Positions 25,453-36,992 of a stretch of 42,926 bases of DNA are shown one piece after another. How positions within the stretch are numbered: the first letter of the stretch is position 1; every line of letters starts with the position of its first letter. Below the pieces are notes generated by a model. That model was not told the DNA's origin. It searched no databases and was given only the letters and a program-made list of their open reading frames with translations. The position numbers and the translations under genes were made by a program. The stretch spans positions 1 to 42,926 of the forward strand of contig SHUX01000004.1 in NCBI GenBank assembly GCA_009694475.1, written 5' to 3'. This DNA is from Thermoleophilia bacterium (lineage in GTDB: Bacteria; Actinomycetota; Thermoleophilia; Gaiellales; F1-60-MAGs149).

Positions 25453-28239
25453 CTACGAGCGTCCGCGCTTACCGCGGCGATTCGTACGCCGTGCGCGTGC
25501 CGCCTGAATCGCCGAATCGTCGGGACCAGCGTTCGCAGTCGGCTCCGCGGCAGGCGTTGGCTCACTGGCGCGGGCTGCGTACGCCGTGGTCTCCACCACA
25601 TCGCTAGTGTCCGCTGCACCAACAACGACTGCCGTGGCAGTCGCCTGCTTGCCGAGGATAAACGCCGGCAACTCATCCGAGCCCTTGCGGCTCTGATACT
25701 CAGGCTCACGGCTCTTGAGCACACTCAACAGCGGTGCGGCAATGAAGAACGAAGAGTACGCACCCGAAGCGATGCCGATGATCAACGCAAAGGCGAAATC
25801 TTGTAGCGTCGCACCACCGAAGAAGAACAGGGCGAGGATCGGCAGCAACGTCGAAAACGACGTGTTTAGCGATCGCGTTGCCGTCTCCCAGAGCGAGATG
25901 TTGACGATCTGGTCGTACGTCTGACGACGCAGCGACTTCTCGTTCTCGCGCACGCGGTCGAAGACGATGATCGTGTCGTACAACGAGTATCCGAGAATCG
26001 TCAGAAGAGCGGCAATCGTCGCGCTCGTAACCTCTCGGCCGCTAATCGCATAGACACCTACCGCGATCACGAGGTCGTGCAAGAGAGCAACGATCATTGG
26101 CATGGCGAACTTCCAGTCAAAACGGAATGCCATGTAGATGATGATCAGCAGAATCGAGAAGAGCAGCGCCAGGAGAGCGCCCCGCAAAATCTCGCTGCCA
26201 AACGCTGCCGAAACGGTACGTACATCGACCTGCTCAGCAAGGCCGTACGTGAGATTGACAGTCTGTTGGATGGTCTGGACCTTGGCCGGCGAGATCTCCT
26301 TGGCATCAATCTGGAAGGTGGTGAAGGTCGAGCCCGACTGGTCACCTTCACCGCGAATTACCGCGCCCCCCAACTCGGAGTCGGTCTTGACCAGCAACGT
26401 GCGCATCTCGTCAACCGTCGCCGGCTTCGTCGTGACAATCGCCATGCGCGTACCACCCGTGAAATCAAGGCCCATGTTGAGACCGCGAATGGCAAGCGCG
26501 CCAATACAGACGATCATCAGCGCAGCAGCAATCGCGAAGAAGAGCCGCTTGCGCCCCGCAAAGTCGAAACGCCAGCGCACTGGCTTGGCCTCGGCACCGA
26601 TCACCCTCGGATTGTTGAACCAGACGAAGTTCGAGAGCACGCTGAGAATCGCGCGCGTCGCGACAACCGAGGTGAACATCGACACCAGTACACCAATCGC
26701 GAGCAGGAACGCGAAGCCCTTGACGCTCGATTGCGAGGCGACGAACAAGACGCCCGCGGTGATCAGCGTAACGGCGTTGGCATCGAGAATTGTGCGGAAG
26801 CCACGCGAATAGCCGGCTGAGATCGAGGCCTTCAGCGTCTTGCCCGCTCGGAACTCTTCGCGAATACGTTCGAAGACGACAATATTTGCGTCTGCTGCCA
26901 CGCCGATCGTCAGGATCATGCCTGCGATGCCTGGCAGCGTCATCGTGACGGGAATCGCCAGAATCACGCCGTAGAACAGGGCTGCGAAGATGATCAGCGC
27001 GAGCGCGGCGACGACACCAAGTACGCGGTAGAACGCGATCAGGTAGATCATCATCAACAGGAGGCCGAGGCCGCCAGCGATCAGTCCCTGCCGCAGCGAG
27101 GTCTCACCGAGCGTTGCCGACACCTGACTCGACGAGAGTGCCACGAACCGCACCGGTAGCGAGCCCGATTGCAACACGAGCGCAATGTCATTGGCCTCTT
27201 GCTGTGAGGCGAGGCCGGTAATCTGAGCCGCCCCGCCCTGAATGCCGTCGGGATTGGCAACAAAGTCGATCGTCGGATACGTCTCGAGTTCGCCATCGAG
27301 AATGATCGAGAAGCGTTGTAAGTACGCCTGCTCCTGCCCGGTCTGGGCACCAGAGGTGCTCCATTCCGAACGCCCGCGATCGGCGAGCTGCTTCGTAATG
27401 TCGCCAAACAGCTTCGCACCGCGATCATTGAAATCCATCAGCACGACAGGCTGCCCTGTGGTCGTGTCGATGTCCGACTTGGCGCTCTCCAGATCGTCGC
27501 CCGTCAGACGTGCGTCTACCGGCGGCAGATCGAACATGTACCAGAAGAACTTCTCTTTGGCCGTCGTCGGCACCGGTGAGATGTTGGGCGGGCAACCAGC
27601 CGGCGACTGGTTTGAGCACTTAATGGCCAGATGCTCGCTAGGAACGCCGAGGACGACCACGTCAGTTGGCAAAGAGGTGACTCCGAGTTGCAGCAGCAAC
27701 TGGGGCGTGTCGGCCGCGCCGTTGGGATTCAGAGGCTCGGCGGTGTCGCTCTTCTTGAAGGCGTAGAGCACGCTCTGCTCGCCCTCCTTGAGGTTCTTAG
27801 GCACCGCGTTAATCAGCTCGTACAGCGAGGTTTTCGGGACGATCCCCGCGCCCGCAACAAACGAGCGGGAGACGCCCTCCGTCAGGCCATCCTCGAGATC
27901 GATGAAGTACAACTGACCCGTCGAGCCGACGAGGGCGAAGACGCGCGTCGGATCGTTCTCACCCGCCACCGCAATTGAAATGCGATTGCCCTGCTCGAGT
28001 TGGATCTGCGGCTCCGAAACGCCAATCGCGTCGACACGGGTACGCAGGATCTGCACGGCCTGATTCATCTGCTCTTCGGTGACCGTCTGGCCCTTATCCG
28101 GTTGGGCTTCAAGCGTCACCTCGGCTCCGCCCTGCAGGTCGAGGCCGAGCACGGGTGCGCGCAGGTAGGACAGCGCACCCGTTGCAATCAGGAGCGCGAG
28201 CAGCGCTACGAGAATCAGGACAGTTCCGCGACGCACCAT
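25453..28239 (-). CDS. secDF: fused protein translocase subunit SecDF
   Basis: A 928-aa fusion of SecD and SecF, which use the proton motive force to assist Sec-dependent export. The SecD half has the N-terminal membrane helix and LGLDLQGGAEVTLE, a large periplasmic P1 region (residues about 60-340), then helices with GVAADANIVVFERIREE. The SecF half begins near residue 570 with GLNMGLDFTGGTRMAIV and has a second set of helices with TILGYSLYDTIIVFDRVREN. A charged 60-residue tail ends RRTNRRGKRGRS. The P1 region carries a roughly 50-residue extra loop around residues 200-260. Separate SecD and SecF are usual in most actinobacteria; the fusion is typical of Firmicutes and some deep actinobacterial groups. 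It follows yajC by three bases. Confidence 0.94.
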   Translation of the reverse strand: MVRRGTVLILVALLALLIATGALSYLRAPVLGLDLQGGAEVTLEAQPDKGQTVTEEQMNQAVQILRTRVDAIGVSEPQIQLEQGNRISIAVAGENDPTRVFALVGSTGQLYFIDLEDGLTEGVSRSFVAGAGIVPKTSLYELINAVPKNLKEGEQSVLYAFKKSDTAEPLNPNGAADTPQLLLQLGVTSLPTDVVVLGVPSEHLAIKCSNQSPAGCPPNISPVPTTAKEKFFWYMFDLPPVDARLTGDDLESAKSDIDTTTGQPVVLMDFNDRGAKLFGDITKQLADRGRSEWSTSGAQTGQEQAYLQRFSIILDGELETYPTIDFVANPDGIQGGAAQITGLASQQEANDIALVLQSGSLPVRFVALSSSQVSATLGETSLRQGLIAGGLGLLLMMIYLIAFYRVLGVVAALALIIFAALFYGVILAIPVTMTLPGIAGMILTIGVAADANIVVFERIREEFRAGKTLKASISAGYSRGFRTILDANAVTLITAGVLFVASQSSVKGFAFLLAIGVLVSMFTSVVATRAILSVLSNFVWFNNPRVIGAEAKPVRWRFDFAGRKRLFFAIAAALMIVCIGALAIRGLNMGLDFTGGTRMAIVTTKPATVDEMRTLLVKTDSELGGAVIRGEGDQSGSTFTTFQIDAKEISPAKVQTIQQTVNLTYGLAEQVDVRTVSAAFGSEILRGALLALLFSILLIIIYMAFRFDWKFAMPMIVALLHDLVIAVGVYAISGREVTSATIAALLTILGYSLYDTIIVFDRVRENEKSLRRQTYDQIVNISLWETATRSLNTSFSTLLPILALFFFGGATLQDFAFALIIGIASGAYSSFFIAAPLLSVLKSREPEYQSRKGSDELPAFILGKQATATAVVVGAADTSDVVETTAYAARASEPTPAAEPTANAGPDDSAIQAARARRTNRRGKRGRS

Positions 28240-28242
28240 GAG

Positions 28243-28617
28243 TTAGGCGGGACGATCCCCTGCAGCCGGTGTCTCGTCGGCATCGTGATCATCGTCCACG
28301 GACGCATCATCGTCGAGGCCTTCGTCTTCGTCTTCGTCCTCGTCCTCGTCTTCGTCCTCAGTTGCGACCGGGATCACCGTGGCGAGCGCGCGGCGGTCGA
28401 TGCGCATCACGACGCCCTCAGCGATTTCTAGGTCCATGTCGTCGTCGCGCAAGGCAAGCACCGTTCCGTAGATGCCACCGACGGTAAGAATTTCGCTGCC
28501 CACGGAGAGGGCCCCCATCAGCTCGGCCTTGGCACGCTTGGCGCGTTGCTGCGGACGCAAGATCAGGAAGTAGAAAATTGCGGCCATAGCCACAAACAGC
28601 AGGAGATAGGTCTGCAT
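28243..28617 (-). CDS. yajC: preprotein translocase subunit YajC
   Basis: This 124-aa protein has the YajC pattern: one N-terminal membrane helix (LLLFVAMAAIFYFLILRPQQ) followed by RAKRAKAELMGALSVGSEILTVGGIYGTV. It joins the SecDF complex. The C-terminal 40 residues are a run of alternating Glu and Asp, then Asp-rich, an unusual tail encoded by a hexanucleotide-like repeat. It lies between tgt and secDF, 2-3 bases from each, so it is part of the same transcript. Confidence 0.92.
   Translation of the reverse strand: MQTYLLLFVAMAAIFYFLILRPQQRAKRAKAELMGALSVGSEILTVGGIYGTVLALRDDDMDLEIAEGVVMRIDRRALATVIPVATEDEDEDEDEDEDEGLDDDASVDDDHDADETPAAGDRPA
28321..28359. repeat. GTCTTC/GTCCTC coding repeat in yajC
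   Basis: Six to seven near-identical six-base units encode the Glu-Asp alternation of the YajC tail. Such a repeat can expand or shrink by slippage in steps that keep the frame only when whole units are lost. Confidence 0.75.
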
Positions 28618-28619
28618 CG

Positions 28620-30736
<2,117 letters not shown>

Positions 30737-30739
30737 GCG

Positions 30740-31765
30740 CTAGTCCAGCAGGGACGGGAGGCCCGGCTCGTGCGGCATACCCACCAATGCACGACCCCGT
30801 GCTGTCAACACGCGTCCACGAGCCGTGCGTTGGATCAGACCCTGCTGGATCAGGTACGGCTCGTAGACGTCCTCGAGCGTGCCCGCATCCTCGCCGAGCG
30901 CGACGGCTAAGGTCGACAGGCCGACCGGACCGCCAGCGAAACGCTCGGCAATCGTACGCAGATACTCGCGATCGGCACGATCGAGGCCATCCTCGTCAAC
31001 CCCGAGCAGGTCAAGTGCCGCCAAGGCACCCTCACGGTCCACCGCTCTCCATTCGCGCACCTGTGCAACGTCGCGGACGCGCCGCAGAATGCGATTGGCA
31101 ATGCGCGGCGTGCCGCGTGAGCGACGGGCGATTTCGTTCGATGCCTCGTCGTCGATCGTGATGTCAAGGATCCCAGCCGACCGGCGGATGATCAGCAGCA
31201 ACTCGTCGGGGGTGTAGTACTCCAGCCGCAGCGAGATGCCGAAGCGATCACGCATCGGCGTCGTCAATAGACCCGACCGCGTGGTGGCTCCGACCAGCGT
31301 GAACGGCGCCAGATCGAGCCGCAGCGTTCGTGCACCTGGCCCCTGCCCGATCACGATGTCGATCGCGCGATCCTCCATCGCCGGATAGAGCAGTTCCTCA
31401 ATCGCACGGGGCAGCCGATGCACCTCGTCAATAAAGAGAACGTCGCGCGGCTCAAGCGCGGTCAGAATCGAGGCGATATCTCCCTTGCGCTCGAGGGCCG
31501 GCCCGGAGATGGTGTGGATGCGACTCTCCATCTCGGCCGCCACGATGAAGGCAAGACTGGTCTTGCCAAGACCCGGCGGACCCGCGAGTAGCACGTGGTC
31601 GCAGGCCTCACCACGACCGCGCGCAGCCGCGACGAATGTCTCGAGCTGGCGTACAGCGTGCTCCTGGCCCACGAAGTCGCCGAGTCGTTGCGGACGCAGC
31701 GAGCTGTCGGCCTCCTGATCCTCAGGCTCTTCGTCTCCCGCAATCAGTCGGGTGTCATCCGTCAT
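30740..31765 (-). CDS. ruvB: Holliday junction branch-migration helicase RuvB
   Basis: This 341-aa AAA+ motor has Walker [13 protein letters not shown], Walker [11 protein letters not shown], sensor I GATTR and the arginine-finger region PMRDRFG, followed by the winged-helix C-terminal domain with [16 protein letters not shown]. It forms hexameric rings with RuvA on Holliday junctions. The start overlaps the ruvA stop (ATGA). Length matches the family. Confidence 0.97.
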   Translation of the reverse strand: MTDDTRLIAGDEEPEDQEADSSLRPQRLGDFVGQEHAVRQLETFVAAARGRGEACDHVLLAGPPGLGKTSLAFIVAAEMESRIHTISGPALERKGDIASILTALEPRDVLFIDEVHRLPRAIEELLYPAMEDRAIDIVIGQGPGARTLRLDLAPFTLVGATTRSGLLTTPMRDRFGISLRLEYYTPDELLLIIRRSAGILDITIDDEASNEIARRSRGTPRIANRILRRVRDVAQVREWRAVDREGALAALDLLGVDEDGLDRADREYLRTIAERFAGGPVGLSTLAVALGEDAGTLEDVYEPYLIQQGLIQRTARGRVLTARGRALVGMPHEPGLPSLLD

Positions 31766-32349
31766 AGCCGACCACCTAGAGCGGCAAGGCCGGACTTGAC
31801 GCGCTCACCCGCCGAACCCTCACAGCCCACCAACGCGGCCTCAGCGTCGAGCACCGAGTAGCCGAGTGCAACAAGTGCGTCCCGCGCCTCACGATGAGGA
31901 TCGGCGGCAGTGGACACGCCTGCGACGCCGCCGGTTGAAACACCGCTGGCGCCAGCGATCTTGTCCTTCAGGTCGAGGCAAATCCGCTCAGCGGTCCTCT
32001 TACCGACACCACTGACGCTCGAGAGCAGGGCGACATCGCCGAGTAACACGGCGCTCTCGATACGATCCGGGTCTTGCGCCGAGACGATCGCGAGCGCGAG
32101 TTTCGGGCCCACACCGTTGACCCCCAGCAGCAACCGAAAGATGCGCCGCTCCGCGTCGTCCGAGAAGCCGAACAGCAACATCGCGTCCTCACGCACGTGG
32201 AGGTAGGTTGGGACGGTGACGACCAAGCCCGGTTCGCAGCGCGTTAGTGCCGACAGCGTCGCCGTCACCTCGTAGCCCACACCCCCTACATCGACGACCA
32301 CGATCTCGCCATCGCGGCTCGTCACGGTGCCTGCCACGTGCGCGATCAT
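31762..32349 (-). CDS. ruvA: Holliday junction DNA-binding protein RuvA
   Basis: This 195-aa protein has the three RuvA domains: the N-terminal OB-fold ([28 protein letters not shown], shown only in part), tandem helix-hairpin-helix motifs ([17 protein letters not shown] and [16 protein letters not shown]), and a C-terminal domain that touches RuvB. The acidic pin is partly kept. It binds four-way junctions and loads RuvB. It overlaps ruvC and ruvB by four bases each. Confidence 0.96.
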   Translation of the reverse strand: MIAHVAGTVTSRDGEIVVVDVGGVGYEVTATLSALTRCEPGLVVTVPTYLHVREDAMLLFGFSDDAERRIFRLLLGVNGVGPKLALAIVSAQDPDRIESAVLLGDVALLSSVSGVGKRTAERICLDLKDKIAGASGVSTGGVAGVSTAADPHREARDALVALGYSVLDAEAALVGCEGSAGERVKSGLAALGGRL

Positions 32350-32852
32350 GCCTTCACGCCCGCTCGCCTAAGAGACGCCTGCAGAGGACTCGCTGAGGCA
32401 TGGCAGATCGCTGCAGCGAGGGCGTCCGCGGCGTGCTCTGGGGTGGGCGGGTTGGGCAGCCCCAAGACAGCCCCGACCATCGTCTGCACCTGCTTTTTGT
32501 CGGCACGACCATAGCCACAGACAGCGGTCTTGATCTGCGACACGCTGTATTCCGCGACCGTGATATAGCGCAGCCCCGCCATTGTCAGTACTGCGCCGCG
32601 CACCTGCCCGACAGCGAGCGCGGTCCGCGGGTTGCCGCCGACGTAGACCTCCTCGACTGCGACGGCAGTCGGCTCGTGCTCGGCCAGCAACGCATCGATC
32701 GCGCGCGCGATTGCCGCGAGGCGCTCTTCTGGCGGTGTCTGCGCATCTGTGTAAATGCAGCCGAAATCGACCGACCTGAGCCGGCTGCCTGCCACTGTCA
32801 CGATGCCGTAGCCAGTAGACGCCGTTCCCGGGTCGAGCCCGAGGATCACCAT
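32346..32852 (-). CDS. ruvC: crossover junction endodeoxyribonuclease RuvC
   Basis: This 168-aa resolvase begins with MVILGLDPGTASTGYGIV, whose first Asp is catalytic; further acidic residues are in VAVEEVYVGGN and near EHAADALAAA. It cuts Holliday junctions. It is the first gene of the ruvCAB-queA-tgt-yajC-secDF-recJ-rel run. ATG 32852 lies 6 nt after a TAGACT box, so the run may begin with a leaderless transcript. Confidence 0.96.
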   Translation of the reverse strand: MVILGLDPGTASTGYGIVTVAGSRLRSVDFGCIYTDAQTPPEERLAAIARAIDALLAEHEPTAVAVEEVYVGGNPRTALAVGQVRGAVLTMAGLRYITVAEYSVSQIKTAVCGYGRADKKQVQTMVGAVLGLPNPPTPEHAADALAAAICHASASPLQASLRRAGVKA

Positions 32853-32858
32853 GACTCC

Positions 32859-32864
32859 AGTCTA
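32859..32864 (-). promoter_or_regulatory. -10 box TAGACT for the ruvCAB run
   Basis: TAGACT on the minus strand is followed by ggagtc and ATG 32852. It lies in the 65-base gap facing the cupin gene. No GAAC-N4-GTTC site is seen here. Confidence 0.45.
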
Positions 32865-32904
32865 CGAGCGGCACCGGTCGGCCCCGCCCCCGCAGATCGT
32901 CGCG

Positions 32905-32910
32905 TACGAT
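32905..32910 (+). promoter_or_regulatory. -10 box TACGAT for the cupin gene
   Basis: TACGAT is followed by gcagaat (7 nt) and ATG 32918, which supports 32918 over the ATG at 32909 inside the box. Confidence 0.5.
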
Positions 32911-32917
32911 GCAGAAT

Positions 32918-33622
32918 ATGGCCGAACGCCCCGCCCGGCACGTCGCTTTCATCGGACGCCACCCACGCTGGTGGCCCGACGTCGAGGCCGCCGCCGAGGA
33001 GCTGCAGCGCGCGACCAACGCCGACAATTCGTTCTTGCTCGTAGACGGAGAGGGCGAGTGGGAGGCAGTCTGCGCCGAGGTTCCAGCCGATCTGACGGCC
33101 TCACGCTGGACCGAGACGAAGACGCTACCCGCAGGAGAGTGGGCCGTCTCCACCGTCGCCGGTCGCCCAGCCGAACGTCTGCGCGAGCGATCCGACCGGC
33201 GGCCCAGCTGGCTGACCCGTGCCGAGTACGCCCCCACCGGTGAGGGCGAGTACGAGCCAGGCGGCGAGACATTCGGGCTCTCCAGTCGCCTCGGCGAGCA
33301 TGCCGGCCTGCGCCGCATTGGTGTCAACGTCGATCTCATTCGCCCCGGCGAGCGCTCGACCAAGTTCCATTGGCATCACGATGAGGAGGAGTGTTTTCTC
33401 GTGCTCAGTGGTACCGGCGTGCTGATGGTTGGCGACGAGGTCTTCCGCGTCGGCCCCGGCGATTTCTTCGCCAAGCGTGAGGGTCCCCAACGCCCACACC
33501 AGTTTCTCAACGACGGCGATCAGGACCTACGCATTCTGACGATTGGTGAGCACCGCGGCGACGAAGCCGAGTACCCACCAGCGCCGTGGCAGCCCGGTGA
33601 TCCTCCGCCAAAGATCAGCTAG
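32918..33622 (+). CDS. cupin-domain protein
   Basis: This 234-aa protein has a C-terminal cupin barrel (residues about 145-205): FHWHHDEEECFLVLSGTG supplies the His-x-His and Glu metal ligands, and GPGDFFAKREG plus HQF supplies the last His. The first half (HVAFIGRHPRWWPDVEAAAEE) has no clear family. Cupins of this type bind a metal and may be isomerases, dioxygenases or sensors. It is the only plus-strand gene inside the minus-strand yebC-ruvC block, so it interrupts a normally continuous operon. I prefer ATG 32918 to 32909 (three residues shorter). Confidence 0.78.
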   Translation: MAERPARHVAFIGRHPRWWPDVEAAAEELQRATNADNSFLLVDGEGEWEAVCAEVPADLTASRWTETKTLPAGEWAVSTVAGRPAERLRERSDRRPSWLTRAEYAPTGEGEYEPGGETFGLSSRLGEHAGLRRIGVNVDLIRPGERSTKFHWHHDEEECFLVLSGTGVLMVGDEVFRVGPGDFFAKREGPQRPHQFLNDGDQDLRILTIGEHRGDEAEYPPAPWQPGDPPPKIS

Positions 33623-33762
33623 CCACCAGCGCTGGGCCGCACAGCTCGACAGAGCAGACAGATGTACTTTCTACGAGCCTGCACAACGATCTGCGGCTTC
33701 GCTAAGCGCGGCAGCGACTGTGGGAGAACAGGACAACCCGCGTCGTGCGTCGTCTCGTAGAC

Positions 33763-34704
33763 TCATCGACAGGATAACGAGGCTAGGCGGCTCAGCAAGA
33801 GCGCACGAAACCGCTCGACATCGACCCGCTCGGCCCAGTGCGCATTAGCCGAACCACCGAAGACGCCTAGCCGATCAACGAGCGTTGCTCCTCGCGCCGG
33901 GCCAACACCCGTATCAACCTCGACGTGACAATAGACAAGACCAAGGATGTCCGGGTCGATTGCGTAGGCGAGCGCCAGGCTGTCGTGCTGATAGACGATC
34001 TCCTCGCCGTACCATGCGACGTGCTTGCGCATGTAGAAGCGCAACATGCCAGCCACGGCCGGCCCAATCGTCGGCAACTGCTCGAGTGCCTCAATGTCGG
34101 CGCTGGTCAGGATTGCCTGGCGTGTCACATCGAGCCCGACGAGCGTGACATCCTGCCCGGACTGCAACACGCGCTCGGTCGCCTCCGGATCGAACCAGAC
34201 GTTGAACTCTGCGGACGGTGACATGTTGCCGCCATTCGACGCGCCACCCATCGCGATGATCCGTCGCAGCGCGGCAAAGGCAGCGGGGTGCATGGCTGCG
34301 AGCAGTGCCACGTTGGTCAGCGGACCGACCGCCACGAGCGTGATCTCGCCCGGACGCTCGAGCGCCAGGCGAGCGATCAGGTCGACGGCATGCTCGTCTG
34401 CCGCAGCCCGGGATGGTGCAGGCAGTTCCGAACCATCGAGACCCGTCTCGCCGTGCGTCGCCGACGAGTCGTCCTCCGGTACCCAGATCAATGGACGCGA
34501 CGAACCCGCCGCCAGTGGGAGGTCTGCCCGGCCAGCCAGATCTAGCACCCGCAACCCATTTGCAGTTGTGTTGGCGAGTGGAACGTTGCCCGCCACGGTC
34601 GTGATCGCGAGCACCTCCAGCTCTGGGCTCGCCAAGGCAAGCAACATCGCAATGGCATCGTCGATACCAGGATCGCAGTCGATGATCAGCGGCTGGGGCG
34701 CCAT
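33763..34704 (-). CDS. inosine-uridine preferring nucleoside hydrolase family protein
   Basis: This 313-aa protein has the N-terminal calcium-binding motif IDCDPGIDDAIAML, VGPLTNVALLAAMHP, a central IAMGGASNGGNMSPSAEFNVWFDPEAT with the asparagine pair, and a C-terminal HDSLALAYAIDP. Family members hydrolyse the N-glycosidic bond of ribonucleosides for salvage. It is 11 bases from yebC and likely co-transcribed. Substrate preference cannot be read. The 140 bases after it to the cupin stop hold no gene that I can support. Confidence 0.9.
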   Translation of the reverse strand: MAPQPLIIDCDPGIDDAIAMLLALASPELEVLAITTVAGNVPLANTTANGLRVLDLAGRADLPLAAGSSRPLIWVPEDDSSATHGETGLDGSELPAPSRAAADEHAVDLIARLALERPGEITLVAVGPLTNVALLAAMHPAAFAALRRIIAMGGASNGGNMSPSAEFNVWFDPEATERVLQSGQDVTLVGLDVTRQAILTSADIEALEQLPTIGPAVAGMLRFYMRKHVAWYGEEIVYQHDSLALAYAIDPDILGLVYCHVEVDTGVGPARGATLVDRLGVFGGSANAHWAERVDVERFRALLLSRLASLSCR

Positions 34705-34715
34705 CGCAGGTCGAT

Positions 34716-35456
34716 CTACTGCTCGGCCAGCACAGCTTCGGTGATCTCAACGTCGAAGAAGACCTCCTGGACGTCGTCATCATCTTCCAGCAAATCGACC
34801 ATCTTGAGCACCTTGCGGCTACCCTCGTCGTCGATCTCGGCGAGCTGCTTCGGGAGCAGCGTCAGCTCGGCGCTCGTCACCTCGAAGCCGGCGGCCTCGA
34901 GCGCGTTGCGCACTACCGACAGCGCTGTCGGCTCCGTCGTGACGCGAAAGATCCCGTCCTCACCCTCCGAGTCGTCGGCACCCGCATCGGCAGCAGCCAG
35001 TAGCAGCTCGTCCTCATCGGCGACGTTCTCGACAATTACCACGCCCTTGCGGTCGAACTTCCAGGCAACGCTGCCCGGAGCACCGAGTGCAGAGCCGGCC
35101 TTCGTAAAGATGCTGCGCACGTTAGCGGCTGTGCGATTGCGATTATCGGTCAAGGCCTCGACCACGAACGCGGCACCCCCGGGACCAAAGCCCTCGTAGA
35201 TGACGGTCTCGAAGTTCTCGCCCTCGCCACCGCCCGCACCCTTTTGGATCGCACGTTCGATGTTCTCACGTGGCAGCGAGTACGACTTGGCCTTTGCCAC
35301 CGCATTCGCGAGCGCGGCATTCGCATCCGGATCGCCACCACCCTCCTTGGCCGCCACCATGATCGCTCGCGCCAGTTTGCTGAACTGCTGACCGCGCTTC
35401 TTATCGGTCGCGGCTTTCTTGTGCTTGATGGTGGACCATTTGGAATGACCGGACAT
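34716..35456 (-). CDS. yebC: YebC/PmpR-family protein
   Basis: This 246-aa protein starts MSGHSKWSTIKHKKAATDKK, the invariable beginning of the family, and has the central FVVEALTDNRNRTAANVRSIF and FDRKGVV strands. Members are described as transcription factors and, more recently, as factors relieving ribosome stalls at proline runs. It has a GGGAG ribosome site. It usually stands beside ruvCAB; here the cupin and nucleoside-hydrolase genes separate them. Confidence 0.96.
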   Translation of the reverse strand: MSGHSKWSTIKHKKAATDKKRGQQFSKLARAIMVAAKEGGGDPDANAALANAVAKAKSYSLPRENIERAIQKGAGGGEGENFETVIYEGFGPGGAAFVVEALTDNRNRTAANVRSIFTKAGSALGAPGSVAWKFDRKGVVIVENVADEDELLLAAADAGADDSEGEDGIFRVTTEPTALSVVRNALEAAGFEVTSAELTLLPKQLAEIDDEGSRKVLKMVDLLEDDDDVQEVFFDVEITEAVLAEQ

Positions 35457-35470
35457 GCCTGTACTCCCGC

Positions 35471-36064
35471 CTACGAATGCGTGGTCACGCGCTCGAGAAA
35501 GCGCGCGTGGAGCCGGTCGTCGTGCGCCAGCTCCGGATGGAACGTTGCCGCCATGATAGAGCCGTTGCGGACAGCGACGGGCTCGTCGCCCACCGAGGCG
35601 AGTACCTCGACCCCCGCGCCGATCCGTGTGATGCGTGGCGCGCGAATAAAAACGCCGACCATCGGCATGTCGTCACCCGCCAGCACGACCGAGGTCTCAA
35701 ACGAGGCGACCTGCCGTCCATAGCCGTTGCGCAGCACCGTCACATCAAGCACCTTCAGCGTGCGCTGCTCCACCGTCCCGTCCTCGAGTTCGTTGGCGAG
35801 CAAGATCAGTCCGGCGCAGGTTCCGAAGACGGGCAGCCCGGCTGCAATACGCTCGGCGATTGGTGCCCGCAGGCCCGAAGAATCAAGCAGTAGATCCATC
35901 GCCGTCGACTCACCCCCCGGCAGCATCAGACCATCAAGCCCAGCCAGTTCGGCCGGCGCACGTACCTCTATTGCCTCCGCGCCGAGCCGCTCAAGCGCCT
36001 GCATGTGCTCACGGAACGCCCCCTGCAGAGCGAGCACACCGACGAGAGGAGTGCTACCAGCCAC
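35471..36064 (-). CDS. pdxT: pyridoxal 5'-phosphate synthase glutaminase subunit
   Basis: This 197-aa glutamine amidotransferase feeds ammonia to PdxS for PLP synthesis. It has GGESTAM, the nucleophile in [11 protein letters not shown] and the catalytic FHPEL. GTG 36064 ([15 protein letters not shown]) overlaps the pdxS end by 11 bases; the longer upstream frame is a pdxS shadow. Length matches the family. Together with pdxS it gives a complete ribose-5-phosphate-dependent PLP pathway, and PLP is needed by MetY encoded nearby. Confidence 0.95.
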   Translation of the reverse strand: MAGSTPLVGVLALQGAFREHMQALERLGAEAIEVRAPAELAGLDGLMLPGGESTAMDLLLDSSGLRAPIAERIAAGLPVFGTCAGLILLANELEDGTVEQRTLKVLDVTVLRNGYGRQVASFETSVVLAGDDMPMVGVFIRAPRITRIGAGVEVLASVGDEPVAVRNGSIMAATFHPELAHDDRLHARFLERVTTHS

Positions 36065-36938
36065 GTCCGGCGAGCAGCTCGTCCTCGGGAATCGACTTGG
36101 CGCTACGACCAACCATCGCCTCGCCGAGATTCTTCGAGACCTCAGCGACCTTCGCTGGGTCGCGGAAATGGGTGGTTGCCTCGACGACAGCACGAGCCCG
36201 CTTCGCCGGATCACCGCTCTTGAAGATGCCAGAGCCGACAAAGACACCGTCGGAGCCGAGTTGCATCATCAAGGCCGCATCGGCAGGCGTCGCCACGCCG
36301 CCGGCCGTAAACAAGACGACCGGTAGACGCCCTTCGCGAGCGCAGTACTGAACCAAGTCGAGCGGCGCCTGCAGTTCCTTGGCGCGGGCATACACCTCGT
36401 CCGGATTCATGCTCTGAAGACGCGCGATCTCACCGTTAATACCGCGAATATGGCGGACTGCCTCGACAACATCGCCGGTGCCGGCTTCGCCCTTCGAGCG
36501 GATCATCGCTGCTCCCTCGCCGATGCGCCGGAGCGCCTCGCCAAGGTTCGTGGCACCGCAGACGAAGGGAATGGTGAACTTCCACTTGTCGATGTGATGT
36601 GCCTCGTCCGCGGGCGTCAACACCTCGGACTCGTCAATGTAGTCAACCTCGAGCGACTGCAGAATCTGGGCCTCGACAAAGTGGCCGATGCGCGCCTTAG
36701 CCATCACTGGAATCGAGACGGCCTCCTGGATTCCGATGATCATCTCGGGATCAGACATGCGTGCGACGCCCCCGTCGACGCGAATATCGGCGGGCACGCG
36801 CTCGAGCGCCATCACGGCGCAGGCGCCTGCATCCTCGGCGATCTTAGCCTGTTCAGCATTGACGACGTCCATGATGACGCCACCTTTCAGCATTTCGGCC
36901 AAACCACTCTTGACGCGCATAGTGCCTTGCTCGGACAT
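36054..36938 (-). CDS. pdxS: pyridoxal 5'-phosphate synthase subunit PdxS
   Basis: This 294-aa TIM-barrel enzyme makes PLP from ribose 5-phosphate, glyceraldehyde 3-phosphate and ammonia. The catalytic Lys is in VMAKARIGH and the second in [24 protein letters not shown] and [14 protein letters not shown] are family signatures. I start it at ATG 36938 ([13 protein letters not shown]), with AGGTG six bases upstream; ATG at 36944 or 36986 would add residues not seen in relatives. It heads pdxS-pdxT-yebC-nucleoside hydrolase. A GAAC-N4-GTTC site lies 43 bases upstream. Confidence 0.95.
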   Translation of the reverse strand: MSEQGTMRVKSGLAEMLKGGVIMDVVNAEQAKIAEDAGACAVMALERVPADIRVDGGVARMSDPEMIIGIQEAVSIPVMAKARIGHFVEAQILQSLEVDYIDESEVLTPADEAHHIDKWKFTIPFVCGATNLGEALRRIGEGAAMIRSKGEAGTGDVVEAVRHIRGINGEIARLQSMNPDEVYARAKELQAPLDLVQYCAREGRLPVVLFTAGGVATPADAALMMQLGSDGVFVGSGIFKSGDPAKRARAVVEATTHFRDPAKVAEVSKNLGEAMVGRSAKSIPEDELLAGRGW

Positions 36939-36980
36939 GATCATCACCTCGTAGGCTTCTTCGCTGCCGATGTTCCGACG

Positions 36981-36992
36981 GAACACTCGTTC
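36981..36992. promoter_or_regulatory. GAAC-N4-GTTC site, candidate LexA (SOS) box
   Basis: GAAC-ACTC-GTTC in the pdxS leader matches the core of the SOS box of Gram-positive bacteria (cGAACnnnnGTTCg), although the outer pair is G/C and not C/G. A third arm GTTCC at 36972-36976 overlaps it. An 8-base core is expected about once per window by chance, so only its location before an operon associated with ruvCAB makes it a candidate. Confidence 0.35.

Noticed and set aside
33623-33762. Gap between the cupin and nucleoside hydrolase, considered for a small RNA or terminator
   Set aside because: Only short weak palindromes (CCAGCGCTGG, GCTT/AAGC) are present, without T-runs; nothing can be supported.
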